Source: Coriolopsis trogii
Taxonomy: Eukaryota > Basidiomycota > Agaricomycetes > Polyporales > Polyporaceae
Assembly (NCBI GenBank): GCA_020543525.1
Contig: JAHYIO010000005.1
Location: 1,275,001-1,339,000 of the forward strand
DNA length: 64,000 nt
Direction of reading: 5' to 3'
In this document: positions 11,430-22,602 of the stretch, in pieces
How positions within the stretch are numbered: the stretch's first letter is position 1
Layout: every line of letters begins with the position of its first letter
Notes under the pieces: model-generated
What the model saw: only the letters and a program-made list of their open reading frames with translations
Database searches by the model: none
What the model was told of the DNA's origin: nothing
Made by a program: the position numbers and the translations under genes

Positions 11430-13757
11430 AAACAGCGGGCGCTTGGGGTACTAGCTGCACATGGATCGCACACAGGGTTTGAGATGGAAACTCATTGCAT
11501 TGCAATATGTAGTGACGTCAGAAGGGCAGGAACAATATGCGCTCATGCGCGCTGCAACTACGGAAGACATATGAGATGAGGGGGAGAGTAGGAAGGACTA
11601 AGGCTGAACATGAGAATATAAGCAGGAAAGACTCATATGCTTACTTCGCAAATTTTAACAGGAGCCTCCGGAGTCCAAAGTGGCGACGCTACCTATGTCA
11701 AGAAACGGGATGAGAAAATGGCCAACAAGAAGATTTAGCGACATACATGTCTTTACAAGGTGTGTGGGAATTGCGACAGATGAGAGGGCCATAGCTAGCA
11801 GGGAGTGGGATAAGCGCTAGCAGCAAGAGCGGGAGGAAAGGAAAGAAACTGACCATTCAAATGCATCCGCAAAGTCGCAGGCGTGGGTGGAGGGATAGAA
11901 GTCATTGAAAGTCGCATCAGCATATATGCGCACCGAAGATGGATTGTGGCCACATACACTGTCACTTTGTGAGGCGGAAGGCGTCATGGAACCAGTGGCG
12001 GGGGAGAGTGGAGGCTTTTGTGAGAAATGAGGAAGAGAAGACGACCATACCAGCAGTCTGATTGGCTCGCACGCAATCACATGATCTGCGACCGTGATCA
12101 GGATGCGTTGGGGCTTGATTGGCGCCTCCTCCACGTCCAGCACGTCAGTGACAACGTCACCTCTCATCTGCGCCCATCCCATCCACTCCTAGTACTTGAC
12201 CTCCACATCTCACAGCTGAGCACCGGAGCGCAATCAAGGCCATCAAAGACACAAACGCTGCTCACCTTTCCGATCAAGGAGGAATACTACAAGGCCCTGA
12301 CGAAGCTGCGGACCGATCATGCTCAGGCTCTCGAGAAGCAGAGACAGCGACTGCTATGGAGCGCTTAAAGGATGAACATGCACGGAAGATGCGCATGGCC
12401 GAGGTTGCACGGCGAGAGTTCGCTTTCAGGGTCAGAGTCTGCTCGCGAAAGCATGCTCAAGTCTCTCCAGGTCCTGGCAGGAGGAGCACGCGTTAGCGAT
12501 CAAGAACATGGAGCAGCAGTTTGTGGCTGACTTGCAGGCGCTGAAGGACAAGCATGCTCAGGTCGTCTCTGCCAAGCTCGACCAGCACTGTGAGTCTGTC
12601 CAGCGGCTTAAGGCCGACCACTCGGCAGCCCTCACCAATAAAGAGCAACAGTTCAATGACCAGCTGGAGCAGCTTCAGGCAGGCTTTGAACACACGCGCG
12701 CGCGCTTGTCAAGAAGGACAAGGAGCACCAAGCTGCGATTGCGAAGCTCTTGGTCGAACACGCTTCAGCGATTGCGAAGCTGAAAGAGGAGTCTACTCCG
12801 GAGAGCATACGGTTGACGAGCGCGTTGGAAGAGAGCAAGTGTCCAAGGTGAGATGGAGGAAGCGCTGCAAGACGTCAATGACCAACATGCCTCAGTTATT
12901 TCCAAAGCTGAGCGCGGAGTTGGAGCGGCTCGCCGAGTCTCACAACGCTGCTCTTTCGTCATTGACAAGCAGGTTGGAGGAAGTGCGGGAGACTCTGGTG
13001 AAGGAGCACACCGAGGAAGTCTTCAACTGAGGGCTGAGCATCAAGCTGCTCTTGCTGAGATTCAGAGCGCTGCTGTGGCCACTCAGGAGCAACACCGCTC
13101 GGAGCTCGAGGCGTCAAGGTCACAGGCTGAGCAACTCCTCACGTCCGAGAAGGAGCACCTGCAGGCGACGCTTGCTGACACGGAGAAGATGCTTGCGGAT
13201 GAGGAGACTGGTATTGAGGACAGTGACTACAGGAATGACAGCCGTTGGCTGCAGAGAGTATGCAGATGTAACATGTCTCATGAGTGCCAGAGTTAGAGGT
13301 TTAGCGTAATATATCTTTTGAATAAACAGAGGCGCCTGAGGATAGGAAGAGAGAGTGGATTTGGATGACCCAGTCCCGGAGCAGATTGTCCTCCCTTTGG
13401 GCAGTACTATGCGCGGGCCATGCGTGTCCGCCTGTAGATTTCATGAGCTCGAATCATCGAGCACCCTCCGAGCGACAGTCAGAGTTGCTCACCTATAACC
13501 TTGCCAAGGCTACGTGACGGTCCGGAATGACCTTTAAATATTTGACTGGTCAGTCTTTGCAACTTCAATGACTGTGAGCAATCGTCAGGCGTCCGTGCGA
13601 GGTGGTTGAGATCGGATGTTGGTGGAGGAATGGTCAGACACTGTCTGTCCGATGGCGTCTGACCATGCCCAACCACCATCCGAGGGGTCGCTGGGGCGCT
13701 TGTCATACACTGCCACCGCCGCTGCCTTTGGTCGGCGACTGCACTTTTTGCTGATGC
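11430..13757 (+). repeat. Diverged direct repeat, unit 2
   Basis: Second copy of the 8,640-10,116 unit. It begins GCGCTTGGGGTACTAGCTGCACA and ends with a palindrome region (GGTCAGACAC...GCGTCTGACC, about 13,632-13,663) and CTGCACTTTTTGCTGATGC. It lies between the two halves of the Harbinger transposase, so it is probably an insertion or part of a rearrangement that split that gene (inference). Confidence 0.45.
12190..13260 (+). pseudogene. Coiled-coil repeat protein relic
   Basis: Fragments in all three plus frames encode one continuous style of protein: E/D-H-A/S-x-A-I/L units about 10-20 residues apart. Examples are DHAQALEKQ (12,318), EHALAIKNM (12,486), KHAQVVSAKL (12,550), DHSAALTNK, EHQAAIAKL, EHASAIAKL, QHASVISK, SHNAALSSL and EHQAALAEI (13,037). 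The composition (E, K, Q, A, L) is that of a long alpha-helical coiled coil. The frame must change at about 12,360, 12,440-12,480, 12,700, 12,850 and 13,025, and I could not place convincing introns at these points, so I call it a pseudogene. Function is unknown; it sits inside direct repeat unit 2 and may have been carried by it. Confidence 0.5.
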
Positions 13758-14015
13758 TTCGGGATATGGATGTGCGAGCACAAATTCCCGCTGGACTTGT
13801 GAGTGTACATAACTTCATCCGTGAACTAATCCTCAACAGATCCTTGACACTTCAAGGACATCCCGGCTATTGACAGTTATAGAGACCTGGCTGAGGGACC
13901 CCCCCAACCAAGCAGAGCAAAGACATGCAGAGGCAACTCATGATTGCGTTGCACAAGCAATGTGGGAGAACTATCAGGCATACATACATGTGCATATCCA
14001 ACCTAGAAAGCTTCA
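13735..14015 (+). pseudogene. PIF/Harbinger transposase relic, C-terminal part
   Basis: The plus strand reads RDMDVRAQIPAGLVSVHNFIREL, the conserved C-terminal block of fungal Harbinger transposases (xYDMDxQARxPAALxALHNFI). After a gap or intron it continues with EQRHAEATHDCVAQAMWENYQ, the usual basic/Met-Trp tail. It matches the part missing from the relic at 10,131-10,960 and has the same orientation, so both are probably one split gene. Confidence 0.75.
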
Positions 14016-14173
14016 CTGAGACGCTTCTGCAACCCTTCACTATTGATAGCCAGATATGCATCAGCCATTGTAACATTCTTTGTAAAGAGATCCATCAAGT
14101 CCAGCTTCTGACCATCATCCAACACATCCTCAAATGATTTACAGATATCTTTGCAGCTGTTAGCTCAGGCCAT

Positions 14174-15093
14174 TTAGTTGGCCTTGATGCTACTCCAGTC
14201 CGCAAGAACGAGGCCATTCAGTGTATGGAGAAGCTCAAGGCTATCATAAAGCTCACCAAGAGTGTTGGATGTGCTCAGATAGATCTGCTTCTCCACTGTT
14301 GGGGTAGGAGTGGCCGCCCTGCGCTTGACACTGGCTGAGGACAAGCCTGGCATGCCCTGAGATGCAGGAGCAGGGGTACAGTGAGGAGTGCAGGGCTCTA
14401 GCAGCCTGCATGGGATGTAGCACTCTCCGCATAGATTAGCAACACTCACCTGTGACTCAACTGGGTCCATGGAGAACTCTTGAAACTCCTGTGTTTTCCT
14501 GGACAGGGATCTCTTGACTCCACAGGTCACCCTGCATAGGCTGGGCCGCAGCCTTACAAGGCCAACCAGCACAGTAGACGTGTTGTTTCTTTGGATTTTG
14601 AGGGATAAGAGCAGACATCTTCTCATAGTAAGGCAAGCCCTTGTTGCGGAACTGCTCCTGGACAGGGGTTGGAAGATAAAAAACAGATACTGCGAATGCT
14701 GACTCATAAGCAGGCACAATATTGGCACCATGCTCAGGGGACCAGGTGAACCCTGAAGCACCCCCACCTCCTCCATGAGCAAGGAGCTCAAACAGCTTAT
14801 GGATAGGTGGTAGAGAGTGAGATGTACTTACCACATGCCACTTGGCCTTGCATGATGTCCATGACTTCTCTCCTCCACTCCCCCTTACTGAGTCGACAGA
14901 TCTTCTTCCAGGGAGTCTCAGAGGGGTTCATTTTATTGCCTCCTTCAGCCTTGTGCTTGTCAGCATAATCCAGCAGCATGTGGATGCACTGGTCCTTCCA
15001 GACAGCCTTGGGCAATGTGACCATTAGCATTGGGAGGGGGTATAGTGGGTGCAGGGGGTGGAATTCCACTTTATAGTATGGAAGTACTAGCAC
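14174..15093 (-). CDS. Myb/SANT-like DNA-binding protein, Harbinger-associated (probably degraded)
   Basis: Exon 1 (about 15,030-14,833) encodes WKDQCIHMLLDYADKHKAEGGNKMNPSETPWKKI, the first helices of the fungal Myb/SANT-like domain (W...LLxYxxxHKxExG). The donor GTAAGT at 14,832 opens a short intron. The next exon carries the typical second block SGFTWSPEHGANIVPAYESAF and FRNKGLPYYEKMSALIP. A Pro/Ser/Thr-rich tail can be read in another frame down to 14,174 if one more intron is assumed. Harbinger elements commonly encode such a Myb-like partner beside the transposase, which here lies convergent and close by (ends about 14,015). Whether the gene is still intact is uncertain; tail splicing is not resolved. 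Confidence 0.55.
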
Positions 15094-15441
15094 TGAGCAA
15101 GTGTCTATGTCTGCTCTGGTACATTAGTGTACACTTTCCACCTAATCATGTGCTATGTCTGTGTGAAGATGAATGTATGAAGTACTTGAGTGCTGGTAAG
15201 AGAGCTATAGAACATCTGGTGTACTGGGGTTCATGACTTGGTCACATCAGGTCCCTTGGCATGAGTTGGCAGCACTTAATGTGGGTTTTGTGTTGTCTCT
15301 TGGCCCTTGTCCATACTTGGATGCCCCGCATCACACTCTGCTGTTCAATTCCCATTGTATGCACACATTTGTGACAGTGTCAATCAGTTACATGCAAAGC
15401 CGCCATGTGCTCAACCTTGGACTCTTTCTGAGCACACTTGA
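15094..15441. other. Spacer without a gene
   Basis: Only short open frames without recognisable motifs are present between the Myb/SANT-like gene and the LINE relic. Confidence 0.5.
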
Positions 15442-16620
15442 GTGGGGGCCTCTCTCAGAGAAGCTCAGGGCAACATTTTAACAGATAAGGAGACCCTTGC
15501 ACAAGCATGCCTGACTCTTGACCTTATGGCAAAGGAGGGCTCGACACCAACCAAGGATTCAATACAGGTACATGGAGATGTAGTCTTTGTAGCAATGTCA
15601 GTGAAGTTCATCACATGCTGGTCGCTCCACCAGGCTGTCACCACCACCTTTTCCCGCAAGATGGAGATGTTAGCACAGATTGTCAAGCATACTTACAAGC
15701 TGGTGGCTGAGAGCCCCTATTGATTTTGACCCTGGCAATGTAGCCACGTTGCAAGCAGTGGAGAGGCTTTCAACCTTAAGGAAAATACTATCACCTGTGC
15801 TGACTGGATCAAGCCACCAGAGAAGATACCCCTGGGGCAGTGCATGGTCTACCTCATGCTCATTATCAAAACTAGGCTTTCAATGGCCTGACACTGGCAG
15901 GCCCCCCATAATCATGCAGTGAGATGTTGCAAAGCCACAGTGGTGTGTGAAGTGCCAGAGCTTGATGGTCACTAGGCCAAGCAGTGCAAATCCCTAAACA
16001 ATGTCTGTGCAACCTATGCAGGGCCACACCCCACCTCCCACTGCTCAGTCACACGCCCGGGCGAACACCAATGTACCAACTGCAGAGTGGGCATGTGGCA
16101 TGAGATTGGGACTGCCCAATGTTCCACACGAAGGTGCACTCAAGTATGCACCAATGAGCTGATGCAGGCTTTAGGTTCTCTGTGACTAATAACCTCAAAA
16201 CATAGGTGTCCAACAAGGACAAGCTCTTCAGGGCGCCCCCTCCACAATGTCGGTCCCACAGCTCCCACACTGTGCCTTTGGGAGCAGAATATCAACAAAT
16301 CTCTGAATAGCCAACTTGACCTATTATTACACCATGCCCCACACTGAAAGACTCTGATCACAACAGCTATATGTGCTCAGTGCTCCTAGTTAGCAAGTGT
16401 ATCTCAACAAATACCTGCAACCATAACGGCCAAATATATATGGTTGTCAATGTCCCTCCTACCATATGGGTTACTGTGGGTGTCAACAACTTTCCAGAAG
16501 TCAACAAAACTTACAGTGACCTGCTGAACCTCCAGTACACAGCAGGAAAATGGCCTACCTACTATATATGGCAATGGCCCATAACCTCCTTCAAGTTTGG
16601 TCATGTGGAAGTATAAACAA
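15442..16620 (+). mobile_element. Tad-like non-LTR retrotransposon (LINE) relic: ORF1 end and endonuclease start
   Basis: Frame-broken plus-strand fragments follow the order of a fungal LINE. A gag-like region (15,442-15,723, ending HTYKLVAESPY) is followed by a cysteine-rich zinc-knuckle array at about 15,940-16,140 (CVKCQ, GHxAKQCKSLNNVCATYAGPHPTSHCSV, GEHQCTNCRVG). Then come QNINKSLNSQLDLLLHHAP (about 16,288) and LVSKCISTNTCNHNG (16,388), which resemble the start of the ORF2 endonuclease. No reverse transcriptase was found downstream, so the copy is 3'-truncated or eroded. Stops and frameshifts exclude function. Confidence 0.65.
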
Positions 16621-17526
16621 GGCTGGGGTATCACACAGAGATTACATTAGTTATAGTTGGAGTTGTGAAAAGGGTTACTGTACATTTCCATTTTTCTCAT
16701 TCTGCATATAAACAATCCTGCCAGCAAGGCCCTCATGTGCTATACAGATTGGCATATACCTAAGCTTGCGGGTATTAGTGTTTGCATCAAAGTGAGTATG
16801 CTACAATGGCTCTATCCTGCATAGCCGTGATACCTTCTCACTGCTTGCAGCTTACTCTTCATGGCAATTTTGCTGTGGTGAATCCAATGGACTCTGAGAC
16901 TGTCATTCCTGCATGGATTCAGTTTCTACACTAAGAAGGCATGCTGATGTCTTGGACTAACACCTTGCAGCAGTCCACTATAGCAGACTTCAGTCACAGG
17001 TCACATGTTGGCATGTTCTTTTCAGCAGAGTCCTGTAACTAGCTACTTGGTTCAGAGTGGGCCAACTATGGCAAATATCATATTATGTCTATGCAGAGTA
17101 AAGGCAACATTATGAACATATACAAGTAAGTAAAGTAAAGTAAGTAAATAGCAGACAATAGTATAATGACTGTCTCAGCCAGCTTCAATTCTAAGATAGG
17201 GTTGAACAAGGTAAGAAAGTTGCTTACCACAGCTTATATCATTGTTTACCAAAAGGACGCAGAGTACATACATGAAACATCATTGAGTGCTTGCTAAAAC
17301 ATGATTTCTTTGTTCCTCATCAATTACAAAACCTCATATCCAAAATGATTGCCAGCTATGTGCCTGTCTTTGTAGCATGGCCTTTACCACAGAAGATTGA
17401 GAAACTGTGTTAGAACAACCCCATTCTCAGCACACTCAGACTATTACACAAGGATGGTTATCTTATATTCAACTCCAGTGTGCCTTCTGGGCAGCATCAG
17501 TTCAGCTGTGGAAAAACAGTGCTGAA
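16621..17526. other. CpG-free spacer, nothing recognised
   Basis: AT-rich sequence with almost no CpG. No ORF or repeat was recognised, apart from a short GTAAGTAAAGTAAAGTAAGTAAA tract near 17,126. Confidence 0.6.
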
Positions 17527-17735
17527 TATTAGTTTGTACAATTCTTAGGGTACAATGAGGACGATGAGCTCTGCTCATCTTCCCAATATATTTATATGTT
17601 TTCTACACTACTATGAAAGGAAACTTGACTAGAATTTACTATGTATGTCTTGAGCCTGATGCCCACCACATACATCATACCAACGCCTGCCTGACCTGGG
17701 CTGACGTCAGACGCTCAGAGGTGCAAATTTCAACA
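17527..17735 (-). repeat. copia 3' LTR (209 bp)
   Basis: On the minus strand it begins TGTTGAAATTTGC directly after the polypurine tract GAGGGGGAG. It ends ...GTACAAACTAATA, the same end as the LTR remnant at 24,821, where both copies stop matching. Confidence 0.75.
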
Positions 17736-17739
17736 CTCC

Positions 17740-19727
17740 CCCTCGACTCTGAGCATATCGTGCATATTAGCCCCATGCACGCGACAAGGTCTTGGAAGTG
17801 CAGTTGTGGGAGCACCTTCATGAGAACGTCAGCGAGATTGTCCTTGGATGTGCAGTGGACAACCTTTACCTCATTTGAGGTGATGTGCTCATGGATAAAA
17901 TGATAGTGAATGTCGATATGTTTGGTGCGTGCGTGTGAGACTTGGGCATGCATAGAGTTGATGAAGCTCTTATTGTTAACATAGAGCGGGGTGGCGGATG
18001 TTGGAGAAATGCCAAGTTCCATGAGGAGCAACTGGAACCAGAGGATGTTCAAGGTCATGGAGCTTGTGGCCATGTATTTGGCCTCCATTGTGGACTTGGC
18101 GACAGTGCACTGCTTCAGGGAGGACCATGCTACGGGCGCATTGGCGAGGAAGATGATATGACCTCCAATGGACTTCCAGTTGTCCGGGTCATTCCCCCAG
18201 TTGGTGTCTGAGTATATGAGTAGTTCAAGGGGGGCTCAGAATGATTATCAGCGCAGTAGACAAGTGCGAGATCATGCGTACCTTTCAGATAACGGAGTAC
18301 GCGCTTTGCGGCTGTGAGATGAATGGGCAAGGGGTTGTTTGAATATTGGCTGAGCTGTTGGACAGTGTGCACAATGTCAGGGTGCATTCCGAGCGTGGTA
18401 TACATGAGCGAGCTGACAATGGCTTGAAAGTGGGAACAGAGAGCCAGATCTTTGGATTCAGTATTGACTGTGAGGCGGACACTGGGGTCCAATGGTGTGT
18501 CGACCAGATTTGCATCTGACAATCCCAGTACATCAATCGCATATCAATGTACTGGGATTGTTAGATAGCAAGCGTGCTGTTGGCCCGGTTGTAGTCAACG
18601 TTGATTCACACAATGGATTTGACTGGGCCAAGCTGCTTGATATCAAAGTGTTGGTCAAGCTCATTGTGGAGGGTGTTGGACTCAGTGGAGTTCGGAGTAA
18701 GCATGAGCATATTATCAATATGCACTCCAATGATCCAGAGCTTTGACAGCTCGGGGACAGACCGAAAGTACACACATTGGTCAAAAAATAGGCGCTTGAA
18801 GCCTATTTTGGCAAAGGCACCATCAAACTTATGGTTCCATTTGTGGCCAGACTGCTTGAGTCCATAGAGGGTGTGGTGGAGGCGGCAGACATCAGGGTGG
18901 CCATTCTCATATATGGGCAGCTGCCACATGTAAATCTCCTCTTTGAGATGGCCATTGTGATAGGTGCCCACAATGTCGACAACCTGAATGTCTATATTGA
19001 GCAAGAGGCCGAGGCCGAGGAGTATGCAAAGGGTTTCCAGCCAGATTACAGGTGCAAAGGTCTCAAATAATTGACACTGGGGATTTGGGTAAATCCCTTT
19101 GTGATAAGGCCAGCCTTGTATTGGGTCTTGTTATTGGTGTCTTCCTTAGAATGGAAGACCCATTTGCAGTCAATGGGCTTCTAGCCCGGCAGGAGGGGAA
19201 CAATGTTGTAGGTACCAAGGTGAAGGAGTTGATTGACTTCGTGGTCCATGGCGGCCCACCAGAAGCACCAAAAAGGGCTGGCCATCACTTCTTTGAGCAT
19301 CTGTGGGTTGTTGGTAGGACTAGCAGTGACAAGTGCGAGTGCGGGGAGTTTCTCATCATCGGCTAGGTCAGCAGAGTCAGACATAGCATGCTCTCAGCAT
19401 GCTGGACTGTTGATTGGGTGGTACTGTTGAGTACGGCCCTCTCCTATGCTTTTGTAATCTGGGTGGACTCCCCCTGCAGCCACGTAGCACTGGTAGGTGC
19501 AAAGGCTTGATCGGATCAGGATCGGAGATGAGGAAGGCTTTGGTGCAATTGGTTCCTGCGTGGGAGGTGCCTGATCAGCACCTGAATCTTCCGCAGGTGG
19601 CTGATTGTTCTCCTGCTCCCCCTCAGCTCCTGGAGGGGTAGTGATCATGGGCTCTCCCTGGATCTTGGCCTCCCCTTCGTCAAAGATGACGTTGCGCAAT
19701 GTCAGGACCCTGCACGTATCAGAATTA
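17740..19727 (-). pseudogene. copia pol relic: reverse transcriptase and RNase H
   Basis: Reading leftward, the linker before RT (19,699-19,394, RNVIFDEG then a Pro/Glu-rich spacer) is followed by RT fragments at 19,004-18,606 (VDIVGTYHNGHLKEEIYM, HTLYGLKQSGHKWN, IIGVHIDNMLM). These continue as 18,522-18,130 (VDTPLDPSVRL, AKRVLRYLKGT) and RNase H at 18,088-17,675 (EAKYMATSS, ALYVNNKS-type and HIDIHYHFIHEH). These are hallmark RVT_2/copia motifs. Several stops and shifts break the frame. The upstream half of pol lies beyond the inserted TIR element. Confidence 0.85.
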
Positions 19728-20169
19728 CATCAGGAAAAGCACCTTGGCGCTGAGAAACTCTGGGACATAGCCACCCTCCTAGAGCATCCCAGAGCTTCTC
19801 AGAGCAACTCAGGCAAGCCCAAAGCTTGCCAGTACTGGAGTGCTGAAAGATGCATAACCACAGTCAGGTTAAGATTTCAAATAGCTTATTTTATATACAT
19901 GATGAAGAGATATATTATATCTGTATGTATGTGTGTCTAATACATAAGAGAGGGACCGGCAAAAAGGATTCAGACAATGGCAAGGGCAGGGATGAGAATA
20001 TCAAGATGACAAGCAGAGCAAAGGCGAGGCCACCAACCTCACCCTCACCGCCCTTGCCACCCTTGTTCTCATCCTCATCCAGGCCGTAGTGGTCATGGCC
20101 CTGGCCATGGTCCCAGTCGTAGTCGGACATAGCGGGCACAGTCCTCGTGCTCATCCATGAGCAAAGGGC

Positions 20170-20232
20170 CATGTGCTACCATATTAGGACGAGTTCACCC
20201 TGGGCGAACTCATCCTAATATGGTAGCACATG
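20170..20232. repeat. Long hairpin 1 of element B (27-bp arms, one mismatch)
   Basis: CATGTGCTACCATATTAGG and the rest of the 27-nt arm (20,170-20,196) pair with 20,206-20,232 around a short CCC/GGG core. The sequence resembles hairpin 2 at 22,603-22,661 (shared ACCATATT-GGAC-AGTTC). Confidence 0.9.
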
Positions 20233-20339
20233 GGAGTGTCATAGCTCATTGTCCAACGTGCTTGGTTGCAGGCACGGTCCTCGTCCTAGCACAGGGCGCG
20301 AGTCCAAAACATCCGCACTTTTCAGCATCTCCCCATCCA

Positions 20340-21165
20340 ACAGCTACATGCGATCACGTCCGTCGGGCCGCCTCCGCCCGCATCGAAGCCATTCCCGCAC
20401 GCGCCGAGCAAGGTCATCGTCTGCTCCTGCAGGTTCTTCCTGACTGGCTTGAGGTTGACAAGCATCGAGATACCCAGTGCGCCAAGCACGTCTGCGTCTC
20501 CAATTCCGGACAGCTGCAGCAGTGCAGGTGTCTACGTCGAGTGTACTGTGACATAGACGAGGATGATCAGGGGACAGGTCTCGATGAGATGGGGAGAGGG
20601 CGTGGCATACGTAGCTCCGGCAGCAAGGATGAAAGCCTTCATTTGGGGGCCGCTGTACATTTGATCCGGGTACGTTACCTGCACAGGTCCCGTCGTGCCA
20701 TGGCAAGATGCAATTGAGTTCGCGCTCTTCACCAACTGTTGCAAGTTCAGCGCAGAGAACGTCTCTGCCTGTGAACAGACAGTTGTTCAGGATATGCTAT
20801 CGCGATGAGGCAGCATTTGTCGCGTACTCACCTTCTTCATGTATTCAAACAGGCCATCCCAATGCAATCCCACTGAGGCCTCAGAGGCCTTGAGGAGGTC
20901 AGACGACGCGTCATACTGCTCTCGCTGTCCACGTGTCCAATGTGCGCCATTGATCGAGGTGCTCCCACCGAGCGTCCATCCACTACGGACGAGGGCTTAG
21001 CGGCCCCACTTTGTGATATCCGGACGGTGACGATGATGAGGACATATCCGTGTATTACTTCGCCGAAGTCGGACTGCCATGCCCAATCAAGTGGCATACC
21101 GAACGCAGCACTATACTGATAGGGACTGGCGCAGTCGTCTCCCCTGGCCTCGATGAGGAGAACCG
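20340..21165 (-). pseudogene. Captured fragment of a GMC (glucose-methanol-choline) oxidoreductase gene
   Basis: GMC oxidoreductases are FAD flavoenzymes (aryl-alcohol oxidase, glucose oxidase and relatives) often secreted by wood-decay fungi. Minus-strand exons read in the family order. KTVLLIEARGDD and YQYSAAFG (FAD domain) are followed by LGGSTSINGAHWTRG (GMC signature 1), WDGLFEYMKK, AETFSALNLQQ, HGTTGPVQVTYPDQMY, ILAAGA, TPALLQLSGIGD (signature 2), NLQEQTM and GGGPTDVIA. GT-AG introns are still present, for example between YMKK and AETFSA (about 20,831-20,770) and before TPALLQL. Compared with the family, roughly 100 residues are missing between GPQMKAF and ILAAGA, and the N-terminal glycine-rich FAD loop and the C-terminal catalytic His region are absent. 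So it is a DNA-level copy of part of a host gene, not a working enzyme. Confidence 0.85.
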
Positions 21166-21170
21166 TCTTC

Positions 21171-22011
21171 GCCCTCGCCCTCACCCTTGCGCCAGACCCC
21201 GTCCTTGTCCTCACGTTCTCGTTCCGGTCCTGGTTCAGGCCTGCGGTCACTGTGGTGGTCCATGCACCAGCGAGACTTGAAGGTCGGAGACGGAGAGAGA
21301 AGAGAGCAAGAGACGAGAGCAAGAGCGAGAGCGAAAGCAGGAGAGCAAGAGAGGGAGCAGGAGCGAGAGAGGGAGAGAGGGAGCGAGAGGGAGAGAGGGA
21401 GGGAGAGAGGGAGGGAGAGAGGGAGGGAGAGAGGGAGGGAGAGAGGGAGCGAGAGAGGGAGCGAGAGAGGGAGCGAGAGAGAGGAGAGCCCAAGTCCGAA
21501 GCGCCTGTCTCACCACGTGAGGCCACTGAGAGGGTGCTTCGGACTTGCCACGCTGGCGTGCCTCTTCCTCTCCAACGACGGCCTCCCCACGCCCACCCCG
21601 GCCACCACCACCTTTGCTCACGCCCCCTCTGCTCCTTTTCGTCTCAAGCCCTCCCACTCCAGAAAACATGCACGGCAAGTCCAAGTCCCAGCCGAGGGCA
21701 ACTATCGAAGGTGTGCTCCCCTATACCTCTGCTCCCGCACCCACTCTCGCTCTCACTCTCGTCTCTCGCTCCCTCTCTCGCTCCCTCTCTCGCTCCCGCT
21801 CCCTCTCTCCCTCTCTCGCTCCCGCTCCCTCTCTCCCTCTCCCGCTTTCGCTCTCGCTCTTGCTCTCGTCTCTTGCTCTCTTCTCTCTCCATCTCCGACC
21901 TTCAAGTCTCGCTGGTGCATGGACCACCACAGCAACCGCAGGCCTGAACCAGGACCGGAATGAGAACGTGAGGACAAGGACGGGGTCTGGCGCAAGGGTG
22001 AGGGCGAGGGA
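21171..22011. repeat. Large inverted repeat with GA/CT microsatellite arms
   Basis: The left arm (about 21,171-21,490) and right arm (about 21,720-22,011) are reverse complements. Unique outer blocks (GCCAGACCCCGTCCTTGTCC / GGACAAGGACGGGGTCTGGC; CACCAGCGAGACTTGAAGG / CCTTCAAGTCTCGCTGGTG) are followed by GAGAGAGGGAGC-type microsatellite. The spacer is about 230 bp. Long Ser/Arg-rich or Glu/Arg-rich open frames here are products of the microsatellite. Confidence 0.8.
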
Positions 22012-22050
22012 GAGAGAGAGAGGGCAAGAACAAGAAGCATGGTACAGAGG

Positions 22051-22414
22051 AGCACGAGCCTGAGACCAACGAGGAGCACAACTTACGCTCCTCGTCGGCC
22101 TCGGGCTCGTGCTTCTCGCCTTCGCTGTCAGGTGGATGGTGAGGGAGAGGGCGAGGGCGAGGACGAAGACGGGTATGACAATGATGGCGAGAAGATGAGA
22201 AGCGCGAACCCGAGGCCAACAGAGAGTGAGACTTTCGCTCTCCGTCGGCCTCGGGTTCGTGCTTTGTGGTGGGTAGTCGAGAGGCCGATGGAGAGCGACA
22301 CTTCCGCTCTCCGCCGGCCTCAGGCTCATGCTCTATGCTAGGCAAGACAAAAGCCTAGACAAGTGCAAGAGCGAAGAGGCCGATGGAGAGTGAAGCTGTC
22401 ACTCTCCATTGGCC
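22051..22414. repeat. Four related stem-loop units
   Basis: Units at about 22,051-22,112, 22,201-22,263, 22,281-22,321 and 22,375-22,414 each fold as an imperfect hairpin: GAGGCCGATGGAGAGCG on one side and CGCTCTCCGCCGGCCTC on the other, with an outer GAGCACGAGCC / GGCTCGTGCT extension in the first units. Units differ by paired changes in places. Confidence 0.75.
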
Positions 22415-22602
22415 TTGGCTCTGTGCTCCCGCTCTTGCCCTCGTCTTGTTCTCTCACCTGGACCCCCAATAAGCGGACAACCGCAGAGGACAACCCCTCG
22501 GATCAGTTCGAAAATATGCCGATGGCGACAATTGTTCTCCGTGGTCTGACACAGAACCGGTCGGACGACCTTGAACGTGCGGTGGACAACATCTGCCCCC
22601 TG

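Noticed and set aside
20157..20717. 186-codon plus-strand open frame
   Set aside because: It lies antisense to the GMC fragment and begins in a hairpin.
20837..22063. Long Arg/Ser- or Arg/Glu-rich open frames on both strands (e.g. 20,837-21,526, 21,153-21,947)
   Set aside because: They are translations of GA/CT microsatellite and its inverted copy; only the short GMC-like part at the left end of one frame is meaningful.
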